From contig CAYFFG010000018.1 in NCBI GenBank assembly GCA_964342355.1, positions 3,415 to 67,414 on the forward strand: DNA of 64,000 nucleotides, given 5' to 3'. Position 1 is the first letter of the stretch; each line of letters begins with the position of its first letter. Below are positions 17,852 to 26,516 of this stretch, in pieces. The stretch is from Hirschia sp964342355 (GTDB lineage: Bacteria > Pseudomonadota > Alphaproteobacteria > Caulobacterales > Hyphomonadaceae). Both the position numbers and the translations under genes were made by a program. Under the pieces are notes generated by a model. That model was not told where the DNA came from. It made no database searches and worked only from the letters and a program-made list of their open reading frames with translations.

Positions 17852-18064
17852 ATGATGCTACGCGACCGAGTTGCCCTCAACATCCAGGATTTGCGCCGCG
17901 CGCGTGGGCTAAGCCAGGAAGAGCTCGCCCTGCGCGCAGGCGTAAACCGTGGCTACATGGGCAAGCTCGAAAACTCCAAATATGCCGTTTCGGTCGACAT
18001 CCTCGAGAAGATCGCCAAGGCCCTTGCAGTCGACCCATCTGCGCTTGTCGCTCCGCGCGACTGA
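17852..18064 (+). CDS. small XRE-family helix-turn-helix regulator
   Basis: A 70-residue protein that is almost wholly an HTH_3/XRE domain: VALNIQDLRRARGLSQEEL, LRAGVNRGYMGKLENSKY and VSVDILEKIAKALAVDPS. It begins MMLRDR at the first of two adjacent ATG codons. Such single-domain regulators are common beside conjugation operons and often control them. It sits about 1 kb before the virB operon; a shared AT-rich motif upstream of virB and of the mob operon is a candidate target, but this is a guess from position. Confidence 0.8.
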   Translation: MMLRDRVALNIQDLRRARGLSQEELALRAGVNRGYMGKLENSKYAVSVDILEKIAKALAVDPSALVAPRD

Positions 18065-18129
18065 CGTCGTCACCTGATTTGATCCAAACACTCATTTAGT
18101 TCGTAAATTATTCACGGGAGTTTACCCCA

Positions 18130-18333
18130 ATGCCCCCTCCTCGCCTCAAAGCACAACCTATAGCCGAAGGCTTTCTTCAAACTTCGTCTGGACACAAATT
18201 GGTCTGGCGCGAATTTCGCTGGAACACCGGCAGGACCGACAGGATGTGGTTTGTCGATCCCGATGTTGTGAACGAGGATCAGATCGAAATCCGGAAACTC
18301 GGCATCGCCAGGGACTCAGCAGGCGAGACCTAG
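18130..18333 (+). CDS. small hypothetical protein
   Basis: A 67-residue frame with a CGGGAG ribosome site before ATG 18130. The protein (MPPPRLKAQPIAEGFLQ, WREFRWNTGRTDRMWFVDPD) has no signal peptide or membrane segment and no family I recognise; it is rich in Arg, Trp and Asp. It follows the XRE gene by 65 bp on the same strand and its last bases overlap the end of the convergent TrbM-like gene. Coding status rests on the ribosome site and position only. Confidence 0.5.
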   Translation: MPPPRLKAQPIAEGFLQTSSGHKLVWREFRWNTGRTDRMWFVDPDVVNEDQIEIRKLGIARDSAGET

Positions 18334-18908
18334 TACCGGAACCACTCCGAGTGATCCATGGTGCCTTCGTAATCACCAAATTCGACCATCACGGCTCGGT
18401 GGGAAAAGCTGTAGCGACCTCCGCTAGTCGGAAACGATATCGACTGTCCGTTTTCGCTGAAAAAATTTGCGGGCCAGGGTACGTGTGATCCGTAGACGCG
18501 CACGTGATACCGGCAATTCCGGTTTTCGTGATCGCAGGATCGCACATACCAATCCCACTGACGGGGATCGTCTCGCGGCTCATAGGACCTTCCGTAAAAC
18601 CAGAGAACCCGTGTTTTTCTAAGCCATGCGTATTCCGGGATGGATATGTCCAACTCCCCTTCCCCACCCGGCCCGCCGAGTTCGACCGGGATGGCCGCGA
18701 AGGTACAGATGCCGAACGGCGGTCGGACCGGCCAGGGTGTGATGCGGCGAATCATTTCCGCATAGGCGGCGGCACAGACGGCACTCGACGGAAATCCACC
18801 GGCCATACACAGCATGATTGCACAGTCCATGTCATATGCACGGGCAGGTTTTGTGCCAAACGCCCCAAATGTGACAGCGATGATCAAACTGGCCAGTATC
18901 CGACGCAT
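18330..18908 (-). CDS. exported TrbM-like conjugation accessory protein
   Basis: A 192-residue secreted protein. ATG 18908 is chosen because GGAG precedes it and it opens a clean signal peptide (MRRILASLIIAVTFGAFG, cleavage likely after ARA). The mature N-terminus YDMDCAIMLCMAGGFPSSAVC followed by AYAEMIRRITPWPVRPPFGIC matches the cysteine pattern of TrbM/KikA conjugal transfer proteins. The C-terminal 110 residues, rich in Trp and Tyr, are not familiar. It is divergent from the virB operon and probably acts in the periplasm in mating-pair formation. TrbM assignment is by cysteine pattern, so moderate. Confidence 0.55.
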   Translation of the reverse strand: MRRILASLIIAVTFGAFGTKPARAYDMDCAIMLCMAGGFPSSAVCAAAYAEMIRRITPWPVRPPFGICTFAAIPVELGGPGGEGELDISIPEYAWLRKTRVLWFYGRSYEPRDDPRQWDWYVRSCDHENRNCRYHVRVYGSHVPWPANFFSENGQSISFPTSGGRYSFSHRAVMVEFGDYEGTMDHSEWFRY

Positions 18909-18985
18909 TAGAGTCTCCAATAATTTCTGCAATCTATCATTCACTTAGCAGGTTCTCGGCGGGAATCTACCTTTTTTCTGTTTCA

Positions 18986-18999
18986 TACGTTTTATATAT
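18986..18999 (+). promoter_or_regulatory. AT-rich motif shared with mob operon upstream region
   Basis: TACGTTTTATATAT, found again exactly at 36236-36249 upstream of the mobC-relaxase-virD4 operon (there in inverted orientation relative to the genes). Lies 67 bp before the first gene of the virB operon. Possible common operator or UP-like element. Confidence 0.4.
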
Positions 19000-19044
19000 A
19001 TTGACTCTATCTGCGGTTTTCGTGTCATTTGCATGATGTATGAA

Positions 19045-19065
19045 GGTCTCTCAAAGGGAGAGACC
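19045..19065 (+). promoter_or_regulatory. hairpin enclosing the ribosome site of the first virB-operon gene
   Basis: Perfect 8-bp inverted repeat GGTCTCTC / GAGAGACC with a 5-base loop, ending at the base before ATG 19066. The ribosome site GGGAG lies in the loop and right arm, so the RNA hairpin would hide it; alternatively the DNA dyad is a repressor site. Confidence 0.5.
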
Positions 19066-19398
19066 ATGCCGATAGCAAGACACCTAAGCCTGATCACGCT
19101 CGATGGAGTGAAGGATCTGATCGCCAGGGACGTTGAGTTCACATGTCGGTACGAGCTCGTGAGAGGCACAGGTGACGGCAAGCCGCTTTACCATTGCATC
19201 TACACGGTCGGGGATGAGGAACTCATCCTGGTCGCGGCAAAGGTGCAAAAGCACGGACCCAAGGTGCGCGAGTTCGCGCTTTGGCCGGGGCTCGTCAATC
19301 ACCACGTCAATTTTGGCGATGGCCATCCTGTCAGCATTGATCTCGATATCCGCAACGCCCCGGACGGCGATGGCCGACCTGATGGTGATAGGGGCTGA
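19066..19398 (+). CDS. hypothetical protein at head of virB operon
   Basis: A 110-residue protein beginning MPIARHLSLITLDGVKDL. No signal peptide, membrane helix or known domain is evident; the sequence is mixed alpha/beta with LYHCIYTVGDEELILVAAKV. ATG 19066 is preceded by GGGAG; the same frame is open to 19033 without a ribosome site. It overlaps the 5' end of the virB1-like gene by 80 bp in another frame. Position at the head of the operon suggests a regulatory or accessory role in transfer, but the sequence does not show which. Confidence 0.6.
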   Translation: MPIARHLSLITLDGVKDLIARDVEFTCRYELVRGTGDGKPLYHCIYTVGDEELILVAAKVQKHGPKVREFALWPGLVNHHVNFGDGHPVSIDLDIRNAPDGDGRPDGDRG

Positions 19399-19984
19399 CG
19401 GCAGCGTCAGAGCTTCCGGCTGGACCTACCACAATCGAACCACTTCTAAACCTGCTGTAACCCGGGCCGAAACAGCTGCTCCAGAAACAAATCAAGCGAT
19501 CCTATCGGCTATTCGTGCGACATCGGAACGACACAACGCGAATCGCACCCTTGCTCTTGTTGGACTGTCAGCCACCGAATGGCATGTTCTCTTCCAGGCC
19601 TTGATCGAGGCCGAGAGCGGCTACGATCCGGTCGCGGTCAGCCCCAAGGGTGCTTACGGGCTTGGCCAGTTGATGCCCGCCACGGCGCGAAGCCTGGGGG
19701 TCGATAGAACAGACCCACACCAAAACCTCGAAGGCGCCGCACGGTACCTGCTGGCGCAACTTGGCGCGTTCCAGGACATTGATCTGGCGCTGGCCGCTTA
19801 CAACGCCGGTCCGCACCGCGTGCGCGAGTATGGCGGCGTTCCGCCCTTCAAAGAGACGCGCAATTACATCGCGCGCATTCAACGCATCCGCGCGCGTCTT
19901 TCCGGGCAACCCGTCGAGCAATCCCTCGTTCGCGTCCCCACCCGTGGAACGACGCGCCCACCGGTCGTGATCGCCCTACACTGA
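19319..19984 (+). CDS. virB1: VirB1-like lytic transglycosylase
   Basis: A 221-residue exported muramidase that opens peptidoglycan for the secretion channel. From ATG 19319 the protein starts with a signal peptide (MAILSALISISATPRTAMA). The SLT domain shows the catalytic Glu in LIEAESGYDPVAVSPKGAYGL, then GLGQLMPATARSLGV, NLEGAARYLLAQL, and AAYNAGPHRV. The frame extends upstream to 19172 but that part overlaps the preceding gene and looks non-natural. First recognisable component of the virB series. Confidence 0.85.
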   Translation: MAILSALISISATPRTAMADLMVIGADGSVRASGWTYHNRTTSKPAVTRAETAAPETNQAILSAIRATSERHNANRTLALVGLSATEWHVLFQALIEAESGYDPVAVSPKGAYGLGQLMPATARSLGVDRTDPHQNLEGAARYLLAQLGAFQDIDLALAAYNAGPHRVREYGGVPPFKETRNYIARIQRIRARLSGQPVEQSLVRVPTRGTTRPPVVIALH

Positions 19985-20006
19985 TAAATCCCAAAAGGAA
20001 TTCCGA

Positions 20007-20288
20007 ATGAACAAGTCTCGTCTCCGACACCTATTGCCTACAGGCGCAACCCTGGCGCTCATTGCCAACCCGGCACTCGCGCAAGATCTGTCTCCCATTC
20101 AGAGCATGCTGGAAACTGTCGAGGCTGCGCTTACCGGTCCGATTGGCATTGCCGTGGCAACGCTCGCCGTCATCGGTACCGGCTTCATGTGCATGATGGG
20201 CCGCCTGAACTGGGGTTGGTTTGCGTCTGTCATCATCGGCATCGTGCTGATCTTCTCGGCCGGCACCATTGTCGACGGGTTCACTTAG
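20007..20288 (+). CDS. virB2: VirB2/TrbC-like pilin
   Basis: A 93-residue prepilin with an AAGGAATT ribosome site. A signal peptide (about 1-25, ending NPALAQ) is followed by two hydrophobic helices, GPIGIAVATLAVIGTGFMCMM and WFASVIIGIVLIFSAGTIV, joined by a short polar loop, which is the TrbC/VirB2 pattern. It would be the major subunit of the conjugative pilus. Immediately precedes virB3. Confidence 0.88.
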   Translation: MNKSRLRHLLPTGATLALIANPALAQDLSPIQSMLETVEAALTGPIGIAVATLAVIGTGFMCMMGRLNWGWFASVIIGIVLIFSAGTIVDGFT

Positions 20289-20304
20289 GGTTGGGTTGGG
20301 AGAA

Positions 20305-20583
20305 GTGTCGGAACGATCCCCTCTCTTCCTGGGCCTCGCACGCCCGCCGAAATATCTCGGCCTCCCTGTCGGCTACCTCGTCGTGCTGGCCATGGGGGTC
20401 GTTCTGCCGTTCATCTGGACCAAGTCGCTGGTGTTTTTCCTGATCGGGATCATCGCCTACCCGGTACTCTGGTTTGTCGCCGACAAGGAGCCGCATTTCT
20501 TCGAGGTACTGCGGGTTTCTTACGGCGCCGTGCGGTCCACAAAGAACCGGGCACTGCATGGAGGCGACAGCTTTGGCGCTTGA
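20305..20583 (+). CDS. virB3: VirB3-like inner membrane protein
   Basis: A 92-residue protein, GTG start at 20305 chosen for its GGGAG ribosome site. After SPLFLGLARPPKYLGLPVG it has two closely spaced membrane helices (YLVVLAMGVVLPFIW and LVFFLIGIIAYPVLWF), the VirB3/TrbD arrangement. VirB3 sits in the inner membrane with VirB4. Its 3' end overlaps the virB4 start by 26 bp, indicating translational coupling. Confidence 0.85.
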   Translation: MSERSPLFLGLARPPKYLGLPVGYLVVLAMGVVLPFIWTKSLVFFLIGIIAYPVLWFVADKEPHFFEVLRVSYGAVRSTKNRALHGGDSFGA

Positions 20584-22960
20584 TGGCACCAAATCCGTGC
20601 CCCCTGCCCTCATGGCAGCCGACGGCGAGGCGTTTTCGCGGGAGAGCTTTCTGGCGGAACATTTGCCGTATTTCTCGCGCGTGGCAGAGGACGTGCTGAT
20701 CACCCGCGACGGTGATCTGATGGCGACCCTGCGCCTTGAGGGCCTCAATCCGATGACCACACCCGACGCGGAACTTGACGCCTTGCGCCGGGCCGTCGCC
20801 GCCATTGTCGCCCAAACCGGCGATCTCTACGGGTTCTACATTCATCGGATCTCGGTGCCGCAAGATCTCAGCCTGCGCCCCATCGAAGGGAATAGCTTTT
20901 CAGCAGAAATCGACCGCCGATGGCAGCAGCACGTCGAAAGCCTCAATCCCAGAAAGAAGCAACTCTATCTCACCATCCTGCGCCGCCCCGAGGTCACCTC
21001 CCGCCTGCCCTTCTTGCGCGGCCTTGCCCGCAAAGGCTGGGTCAAAGACCGGACCGCGCGGTGCCAGGAGCTCAATGAAGTGGTCGGTTTCTTCGAGGTC
21101 GCGCTCTCAGCGGCAAAACCGGTGCGCATGGTGTCTCACGGCGGAGAATGGCTCGGGTTTCTCAACACGCTCAACTCCGGCAGCTTTGCGCCCGTAGCCT
21201 TCGGGCAGGCCGCCCTGCCCGTGTCACATTCTCTGGCAAATGTCCGCGCGACGTTTCAAGGCAACACGGTTCAGATCAACGATGGTATTACGGGCGAGAC
21301 CCGCTTTGGCGCGCTGTTCAGCATCAAGTCCTACCCGGCGCTCACCGATGTCACCCTGCTTGATGGCCTGGACCTGCCGCTCGATATTGTGCTGACGAAT
21401 TCCTTCACACCGATCCCGACCAATATCATGGCAGAACGCATCCAACGGATCATCCGCCAGATGCATGCCTCCGACGACGCCGCTGTCTCACTACGCGACC
21501 AGCTTGCCATTGCCGCTGATGATCAGGAAGCCGGGCGCATAGCCTTTGGCAATCATCACCTCTCCATCGCCGTCTATGCCGAGAGCCGCGATATGCTGGA
21601 ACGCGCGGCAGCCCAGATCAAACGCGCGGGACAGGAGATCATGGCCGTGATCGTGCGCGAGAACATGGCACTGAAAGCCACATATTTCGCGCAACATCCG
21701 GGGAACTTTGGCTACCGGGCACGGCGCACACCGATCTCGTCGGTCAACTTCGCGGATTTTGCCGCTCTGCATGGCTCAGTTGAAGGGCGGGGTGGCGACA
21801 GCAGCCCCTGGGGCGACCCCGTGACCGTGCTGCCCAGCATCGGAACATCCGGCTACAGGTTCAATTTTCATGAAGCGGGTGAAATCACGAAGGAACCGAC
21901 GGTTGGCCACACTCTGGTTCTGGGCCGGACGGGCTCGGGCAAGACCCTGACCACCGCCTTTCTCGCGGCACAATCTCAGCGCGTCAGCACGCGGCTCTTT
22001 TTCTTCGACAAGGATCACGGGCTGGAAATGGCCGTGCGTGCCCTGGGTGGCAAATACCACGAGGTCCGGGCGGGCGTACCGACGGGCCTCAATCCCCTTA
22101 GAACCGAGACCGATGAACGCGGGCAAGCCTGGCTCTCGGATTGGCTCGGCACGCTTCTCTCTGCACACGGGTCCCTTTCCGGGGAACAATCCCGCCATAT
22201 CCAGAGCGCGGTGCGCCAGAACGCGGAAGCCGGGACCTCGCTGCAGAGTTTCGAGAGCTTTGAGACACTCTTTCGCTCCCTCGACGATGGCGGCGAGTTA
22301 CAATCCCGCGTGGGTGAATGGGGACCTGGCGGACGCTATGGCTGGGTCTTTGCTGGCAGCACTACCGGAAACGGGGATGAGACCGCTCTGGCGCTGGATG
22401 GTGACATTGTCGGCTTTGACATGACCGAGATCCTCGACATGGCCACAGAACGCATGGCGGTGCTCTCTTATATCTTCCGCCAGATCGAACGGGTGGTCGA
22501 AGATCGCCGCCCGACCATCATTGTTCTCGATGAGGCCTGGAAGCTTTTGGATGACGCCTATTTCGGGGCCCGGCTGGAAAACTGGCTGGTGACGCTCAGG
22601 AAGATGAACTGCGTCGTGATCATGATGACGCAATACCCGAGCCAACTGCGCGAGGCCCGGGTGGGCAAAACCATCGTTGAAACCGTTCCGACCCAGATCC
22701 TTTTCCCCAATGATCGCGCCACACCGGCCGATTTCGACGTCCTGCGCGTCTCGGGCAAAGAAGCCGCTTTGCTCACCCAGCCCACGGCGGGTCAGCGGAT
22801 CGCGCTGGTCCGTTCCGCAGGCGACAGCCTCTTTGTCGACACCGACCTGTCTGCCCTCGGGGATCTCCTCCCGATCCTCGGGGGTGGACGGACCGGCGAG
22901 GCACATGTTGGAGCCGACTGGCGCAGCACCCCTGAGTTCTGGAGAAGCCAATGCGCGTAA
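20558..22960 (+). CDS. virB4: VirB4 ATPase
   Basis: An 800-residue TrbE/VirB4 family ATPase that powers pilus assembly and substrate transfer. ATG 20558 (MEATALALDGTK) overlaps virB3; longer starts are unlikely. The N-terminal CagE/TrbE domain covers roughly 1-400. Walker A, LGRTGSGKTLTTAF, is at about residue 455, Walker B, RPTIIVLDEAWKLLDD, at about 650, followed by VIMMTQYPSQL. Length is normal. The stop overlaps the small lipoprotein gene by 10 bp. Confidence 0.95.
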   Translation: MEATALALDGTKSVPPALMAADGEAFSRESFLAEHLPYFSRVAEDVLITRDGDLMATLRLEGLNPMTTPDAELDALRRAVAAIVAQTGDLYGFYIHRISVPQDLSLRPIEGNSFSAEIDRRWQQHVESLNPRKKQLYLTILRRPEVTSRLPFLRGLARKGWVKDRTARCQELNEVVGFFEVALSAAKPVRMVSHGGEWLGFLNTLNSGSFAPVAFGQAALPVSHSLANVRATFQGNTVQINDGITGETRFGALFSIKSYPALTDVTLLDGLDLPLDIVLTNSFTPIPTNIMAERIQRIIRQMHASDDAAVSLRDQLAIAADDQEAGRIAFGNHHLSIAVYAESRDMLERAAAQIKRAGQEIMAVIVRENMALKATYFAQHPGNFGYRARRTPISSVNFADFAALHGSVEGRGGDSSPWGDPVTVLPSIGTSGYRFNFHEAGEITKEPTVGHTLVLGRTGSGKTLTTAFLAAQSQRVSTRLFFFDKDHGLEMAVRALGGKYHEVRAGVPTGLNPLRTETDERGQAWLSDWLGTLLSAHGSLSGEQSRHIQSAVRQNAEAGTSLQSFESFETLFRSLDDGGELQSRVGEWGPGGRYGWVFAGSTTGNGDETALALDGDIVGFDMTEILDMATERMAVLSYIFRQIERVVEDRRPTIIVLDEAWKLLDDAYFGARLENWLVTLRKMNCVVIMMTQYPSQLREARVGKTIVETVPTQILFPNDRATPADFDVLRVSGKEAALLTQPTAGQRIALVRSAGDSLFVDTDLSALGDLLPILGGGRTGEAHVGADWRSTPEFWRSQCA

Positions 22961-23151
22961 CCTTGTTGATGATCACCCTTCTCAGTGTTGCCGCCTGCGA
23001 GCGCTACACCGAGAAAACCTCACCCTGTTTTGGGAAGACTGGTGAACCGGTCGTGTCTCGCAACGCGATGACGCCGCTCTCACATTCAATCTCAACCAAA
23101 TCGCCTGATCCCAGCAAGGATTGCGCTTTTGAGCCGGTGAACGGCAGCTAA
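22951..23151 (+). CDS. small lipoprotein, VirB7-like
   Basis: A 66-residue protein with a lipoprotein signal (MRVTLLMITLLSVAAC, lipobox SVAAC) and a short polar mature part with three further cysteines. In VirB systems the small lipoprotein VirB7 anchors VirB9 in the outer membrane; position between virB4 and virB5-like genes differs from Agrobacterium, so the name is provisional. Overlaps virB4 by 10 bp and shares its last base with the next gene start (TAATG). Confidence 0.65.
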   Translation: MRVTLLMITLLSVAACERYTEKTSPCFGKTGEPVVSRNAMTPLSHSISTKSPDPSKDCAFEPVNGS

Positions 23152-24257
23152 TGTATCGTGCACTCCTCATATGCGCAGGCCTGTGCTGTGGGTCCTCGGT
23201 TGGCGTGGCCCAGGGCGTTCCGACCCAGGACAATTCCGGGATTGGCCGGCTTGTGGCGATCCTGGGCGGTCTTGGCGAGGACATGTCGGTCCAGCGGGAG
23301 ACAATCTCAACCCAGGACCAACTGGCCGAGGTTCAGTCCGAACAGCTGCGCGTGCTCGAAGAGATGACCGCCGCCATGATGGGCTCGGGGTTCAATATCG
23401 CCAGTCTGGAAACGGGCGGCAGCTTTCCCGCCGCAGAAATCTATCCCGCCGTCAGCAATCACCCGATGGATGCCCGCCTCTTCGGAGAGGGGCGAGAAAC
23501 GGTTGAGATGATGATCGTACGTGTCGCCGGTGAGTTCGCTGGCGCGCCGGGGGTTGCACGAGCCGGGTTGTCGCCAACTCAGTGGCGCTGCCTGTTCCAG
23601 GCACTGATCAAGCAGGAAAGCCGGTTCAGCATCACCGCCCAAAGCCCTGTTGGCGCCTATGGGCTCACTCAGCTCATGCCCGGCACCGCATCCGATATGG
23701 GCGTTGATCGCTATGATGTGATGGACAATCTGCGCGGTGGCGCACGCTACATCACGACGCAACTCAACCGTTTTGGCACCATCCCGAATGCGCTCGCCGC
23801 CTACAATGCCGGACCCGGGCGCGTCATCGAATATGGTGGCGTACCACCCTTCAAGGAAACCCAGGGCTACGTCCGCAATATCTCGAAGTTCTACAATGAA
23901 TATCTCGCTGTGATTGGTGGCGCTGATGCGCTTGGCACATTGACCCCGACCGACATGGCGCTGGCCGAGTACGCGAACATCTCGGATGCCAGCCTCTACT
24001 ACGCCGCTGACGCTCACGCGACGACCGAACAGGTCGTCAACCGGCTGGCCGCGATCATTCGCCAGATCGATGCGCAGCCTAACGTCAAGGCGGCGATGGA
24101 GCTCAACACCTACGCACGGGCCGAAATCGCCCGCATCCTTTCCCTCCGCACGCGCCTGATGGCCGCGAACCAGACCCGCGAGGCGGCGCACGCCCAGCAT
24201 CTGGTCGTGGATCGTCTGAAGGAGAGGGAATTCATGGCCATGGAGATATCTGAATGA
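23151..24257 (+). CDS. second lytic transglycosylase in the virB operon
   Basis: A 368-residue exported protein. A signal peptide (MYRALLICAGLCCGSSVGVAQ) is followed by about 100 residues with a helical, coiled-coil-like segment (QLAEVQSEQLRVLEEM), then an SLT domain with the catalytic Glu in LIKQESRFSITAQSPVGAYGL, GLTQLMPGTASDMGV, GGARYITTQL and AAYNAGPGRV, and a helical C-terminal tail of about 100 residues. It is much longer than the VirB1-like protein encoded 3 kb upstream and not a simple duplicate. The tail may tie the enzyme to the channel. Confidence 0.82.
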   Translation: MYRALLICAGLCCGSSVGVAQGVPTQDNSGIGRLVAILGGLGEDMSVQRETISTQDQLAEVQSEQLRVLEEMTAAMMGSGFNIASLETGGSFPAAEIYPAVSNHPMDARLFGEGRETVEMMIVRVAGEFAGAPGVARAGLSPTQWRCLFQALIKQESRFSITAQSPVGAYGLTQLMPGTASDMGVDRYDVMDNLRGGARYITTQLNRFGTIPNALAAYNAGPGRVIEYGGVPPFKETQGYVRNISKFYNEYLAVIGGADALGTLTPTDMALAEYANISDASLYYAADAHATTEQVVNRLAAIIRQIDAQPNVKAAMELNTYARAEIARILSLRTRLMAANQTREAAHAQHLVVDRLKEREFMAMEISE

Positions 24258-25048
24258 AACGCTTTCTGCTTGCTGCGTGCACGGCCCTCGCGCTCTGCAC
24301 ATCCTCAGCCCTATTCACTCCGGTCCTCGTCACACCGGCCAACGCTCAAGGTGTCCCGACCTTTGACGGACAGCAGCTGCGCCAACTGGTCCTTCAGATC
24401 GAACACATGGCCGAGGATCTGAATGTCCAGCTCGAACAACTGGCCACCATGCGCCAGGAGTTAGAAACCCAGCTCTCCCAGCTTCTAAACCTAGAGGCCC
24501 AGCTCCGCTCCCTGATCGAAGGCTCCGGTGTCGGCGAGCTCTTTGCCACCATCGAGGAGTTCGAGCGCCTCAAGGGTAAACTCATAGCCCCTATGACCAC
24601 GCTGCAATCCCTTGCGGAAGGGGATTTCCTGTCCGGGTTTGTCGATGGCGCCGATCTCTCGGGACAGGTTGAGTCCGTTCTACGCGGCACAGGCCTGACA
24701 TCGGAAAGCCTCGCCACCCTTTCCTCCTCAACCGAACCTGCGGACACCCGCCTCGCCACCTCCGCCGGGGCCAGCGCGATGCTGTCGGTTGCCGCGCAGG
24801 AAAGCCATGAAGAAGCAGGCGCCAGTCTGGAGCGCATCGAAACCATGGTCGGGCTTATCGACGATCAGGACGGTCTCCGGGCCGCGGTCGATCTCAACAC
24901 CCGTGTCACGGCAGAACTGGGGATCATCATGACGCTAATCTGGCGCCTGGAAGCCGCACAAGGCGTGAGCGCAGGCCAGCTTGGCGTGGTCGACGCTGCC
25001 ACCCTCGCCGCCGAGCGCAAATTTCGCTCCATGGAGGTCCCCGAATGA
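24254..25048 (+). CDS. virB5: VirB5-like minor pilus protein
   Basis: A 264-residue secreted protein: a signal peptide (MKRFLLAACTALALC to NAQ) and then long amphipathic helices (LRQLVLQIEHMAEDLNVQ, LEQLATMRQELETQLSQLL) and a C-terminal helix bundle ending AAERKFRSMEVPE. This helical layout is that of VirB5/TrbJ proteins at the pilus tip. It overlaps the preceding gene by 4 bp (ATGA) and the next one likewise. Assignment rests on architecture and position. Confidence 0.75.
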   Translation: MKRFLLAACTALALCTSSALFTPVLVTPANAQGVPTFDGQQLRQLVLQIEHMAEDLNVQLEQLATMRQELETQLSQLLNLEAQLRSLIEGSGVGELFATIEEFERLKGKLIAPMTTLQSLAEGDFLSGFVDGADLSGQVESVLRGTGLTSESLATLSSSTEPADTRLATSAGASAMLSVAAQESHEEAGASLERIETMVGLIDDQDGLRAAVDLNTRVTAELGIIMTLIWRLEAAQGVSAGQLGVVDAATLAAERKFRSMEVPE

Positions 25049-25485
25049 GGCGGTGCGCCGCCAGCGCACGGGGCGCCGTTGGCGGGTGGACCGTCCCAAG
25101 CGAGCGAAGCGCCATCGCCGCCATTGGGTGCCTGATGGTCTGCGCCTTGCCACTCGCCGCGCAAACCTCCAGCGGCTTCGAAACCATGACCCACTCCGAG
25201 GAGCCGGCTCAGACTTGTGACGCGCCCCGCCCGCCTCGTAATCTGCATTCCTTCGCCTATGTCCGGAATGGCTATCGGGAGATCTTACGGATCATCGCCG
25301 CCGAACGCGCCATTGAGACACAATTCTGTGGCTGCCAATTCGAACTGGCGGACTGGGAGGATGCGGTCCTTGCGATCGATCGGTTTCAAACTTTTGACAA
25401 CCCGAAACTCCCCTTCGACGTCATCGCGTTGCGGCAGCAGGCCGATGCGGTGGAAGACGACCTCGAAGAGGCCTGCGCCAAGTAA
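25045..25485 (+). CDS. exported cysteine-containing conjugation accessory protein
   Basis: A 146-residue frame between virB5 and virB6, starting at an ATGA overlap. The hydrophobic segment AIAAIGCLMVCALPLAAQ at about 24-41 looks like a signal peptide core with an unusually long leading part, so a later internal start is possible. The mature region carries four cysteines (TCDAP, FCGCQF, EACAK), suggesting disulfides in the periplasm. I do not recognise the family. Its tight coupling to virB5 and virB6 (stop/start TAATG) says it is part of the secretion apparatus or its assembly. Confidence 0.65.
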   Translation: MRRCAASARGAVGGWTVPSERSAIAAIGCLMVCALPLAAQTSSGFETMTHSEEPAQTCDAPRPPRNLHSFAYVRNGYREILRIIAAERAIETQFCGCQFELADWEDAVLAIDRFQTFDNPKLPFDVIALRQQADAVEDDLEEACAK

Positions 25486-26510
25486 TGGGGATCATTCGCG
25501 ACATATTGGGTGAGGTTGACACGGCTATCGACAGCGTCGCGGAAGCGGGCTTCGTTCAGGCCGCCGGTCAGGTTGGCGACGTGATTTCCGTGGGATCCGG
25601 TGTGCTGCTGATCCTGCTCGGTATCAATGTGGTCATGCAACTTCGACCGATGACATTCGGAAGCGCCTTTGCCTTCGGCATCAAGCTGGCCCTGGTCGGG
25701 ATATTCGCCCAGAGTTGGGACAACTTTTCCGCCGTCTATGGCATCGTCACCGATGTGCCGGACGCCATTGGCGCGCGTATCCTTGCGCTGACCGCTTCGG
25801 GCGATGAGGCCGGTGTCTATGAAAGTCTCGACACCATGGTGAACCGCATTACCGCCTACGGGGACGCGATCGGCGACAATGCGGGTTGGGTCTTTGGCGC
25901 GGTGCTGGGCGCGATCTTCTTTGTGCTTTCTGCCATCTTCGCCGCCGTCACCGCCGGGATCATCGCCTTCGCCAAGATCGTCTTCACCCTGATGATTGTC
26001 ATCGCGCCGTTTATGATTCTAGCCTCGCTCTTCAAACCCACCCATTCGCTCTTCGAGGCCTGGTCCCGCGCCACGATCGGTTACGCGCTCATGCCCGTGG
26101 CCGCTGCGGGGGCAGCTGGCATCATTGTCGCCATTGCTGAAAGCATCGGGGCCTCATCGGCCGATCCCGACAACGTGGCCACGATCAGCCTGATCCTGCC
26201 CTTCCTCGTCATTCTGATCCTGAGCGCGGGCATCATGGCCTCGGTCCCCTACATCGCTTCCAACCTCACTGGCGTGGTCGGCATCGCCTCCAATGCCATC
26301 GGCCTCACCGGTCTGGCGCGGCAGGGCGTCGTCAACGCGGGCGCATATGGCACCGGTGGGGCCGCCCGCATGGCCACAGGAAAAACACCGAATGAACTGC
26401 GCCATACCACCAGCGACGGCCTCGTCAAAACCGGCCAGGTCATTCGTCAATCACCTGGCGCGCTCCTTGCCAGCGCCAAATCCTTTCGCAATCCCAACCA
26501 GACACCCTGA
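25485..26510 (+). CDS. virB6: VirB6/TrbL-like inner membrane channel protein
   Basis: A 341-residue polytopic membrane protein with about six helices, among them VLLILLGINVVMQL, AVLGAIFFVLSAIFAAVTAGIIAF, IVFTLMIVIAPFMILASLF and ISLILPFLVILILSAGIM, followed by a Gly/Ala-rich cytoplasmic or periplasmic tail. The segment VIAPFMILASLFKPTHSLFEAW is typical of VirB6/TrbL proteins. It would form the inner-membrane pore of the secretion channel. Start ATG 25485 overlaps the preceding stop. Confidence 0.88.
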   Translation: MGIIRDILGEVDTAIDSVAEAGFVQAAGQVGDVISVGSGVLLILLGINVVMQLRPMTFGSAFAFGIKLALVGIFAQSWDNFSAVYGIVTDVPDAIGARILALTASGDEAGVYESLDTMVNRITAYGDAIGDNAGWVFGAVLGAIFFVLSAIFAAVTAGIIAFAKIVFTLMIVIAPFMILASLFKPTHSLFEAWSRATIGYALMPVAAAGAAGIIVAIAESIGASSADPDNVATISLILPFLVILILSAGIMASVPYIASNLTGVVGIASNAIGLTGLARQGVVNAGAYGTGGAARMATGKTPNELRHTTSDGLVKTGQVIRQSPGALLASAKSFRNPNQTP

Positions 26511-26516
26511 TACATT

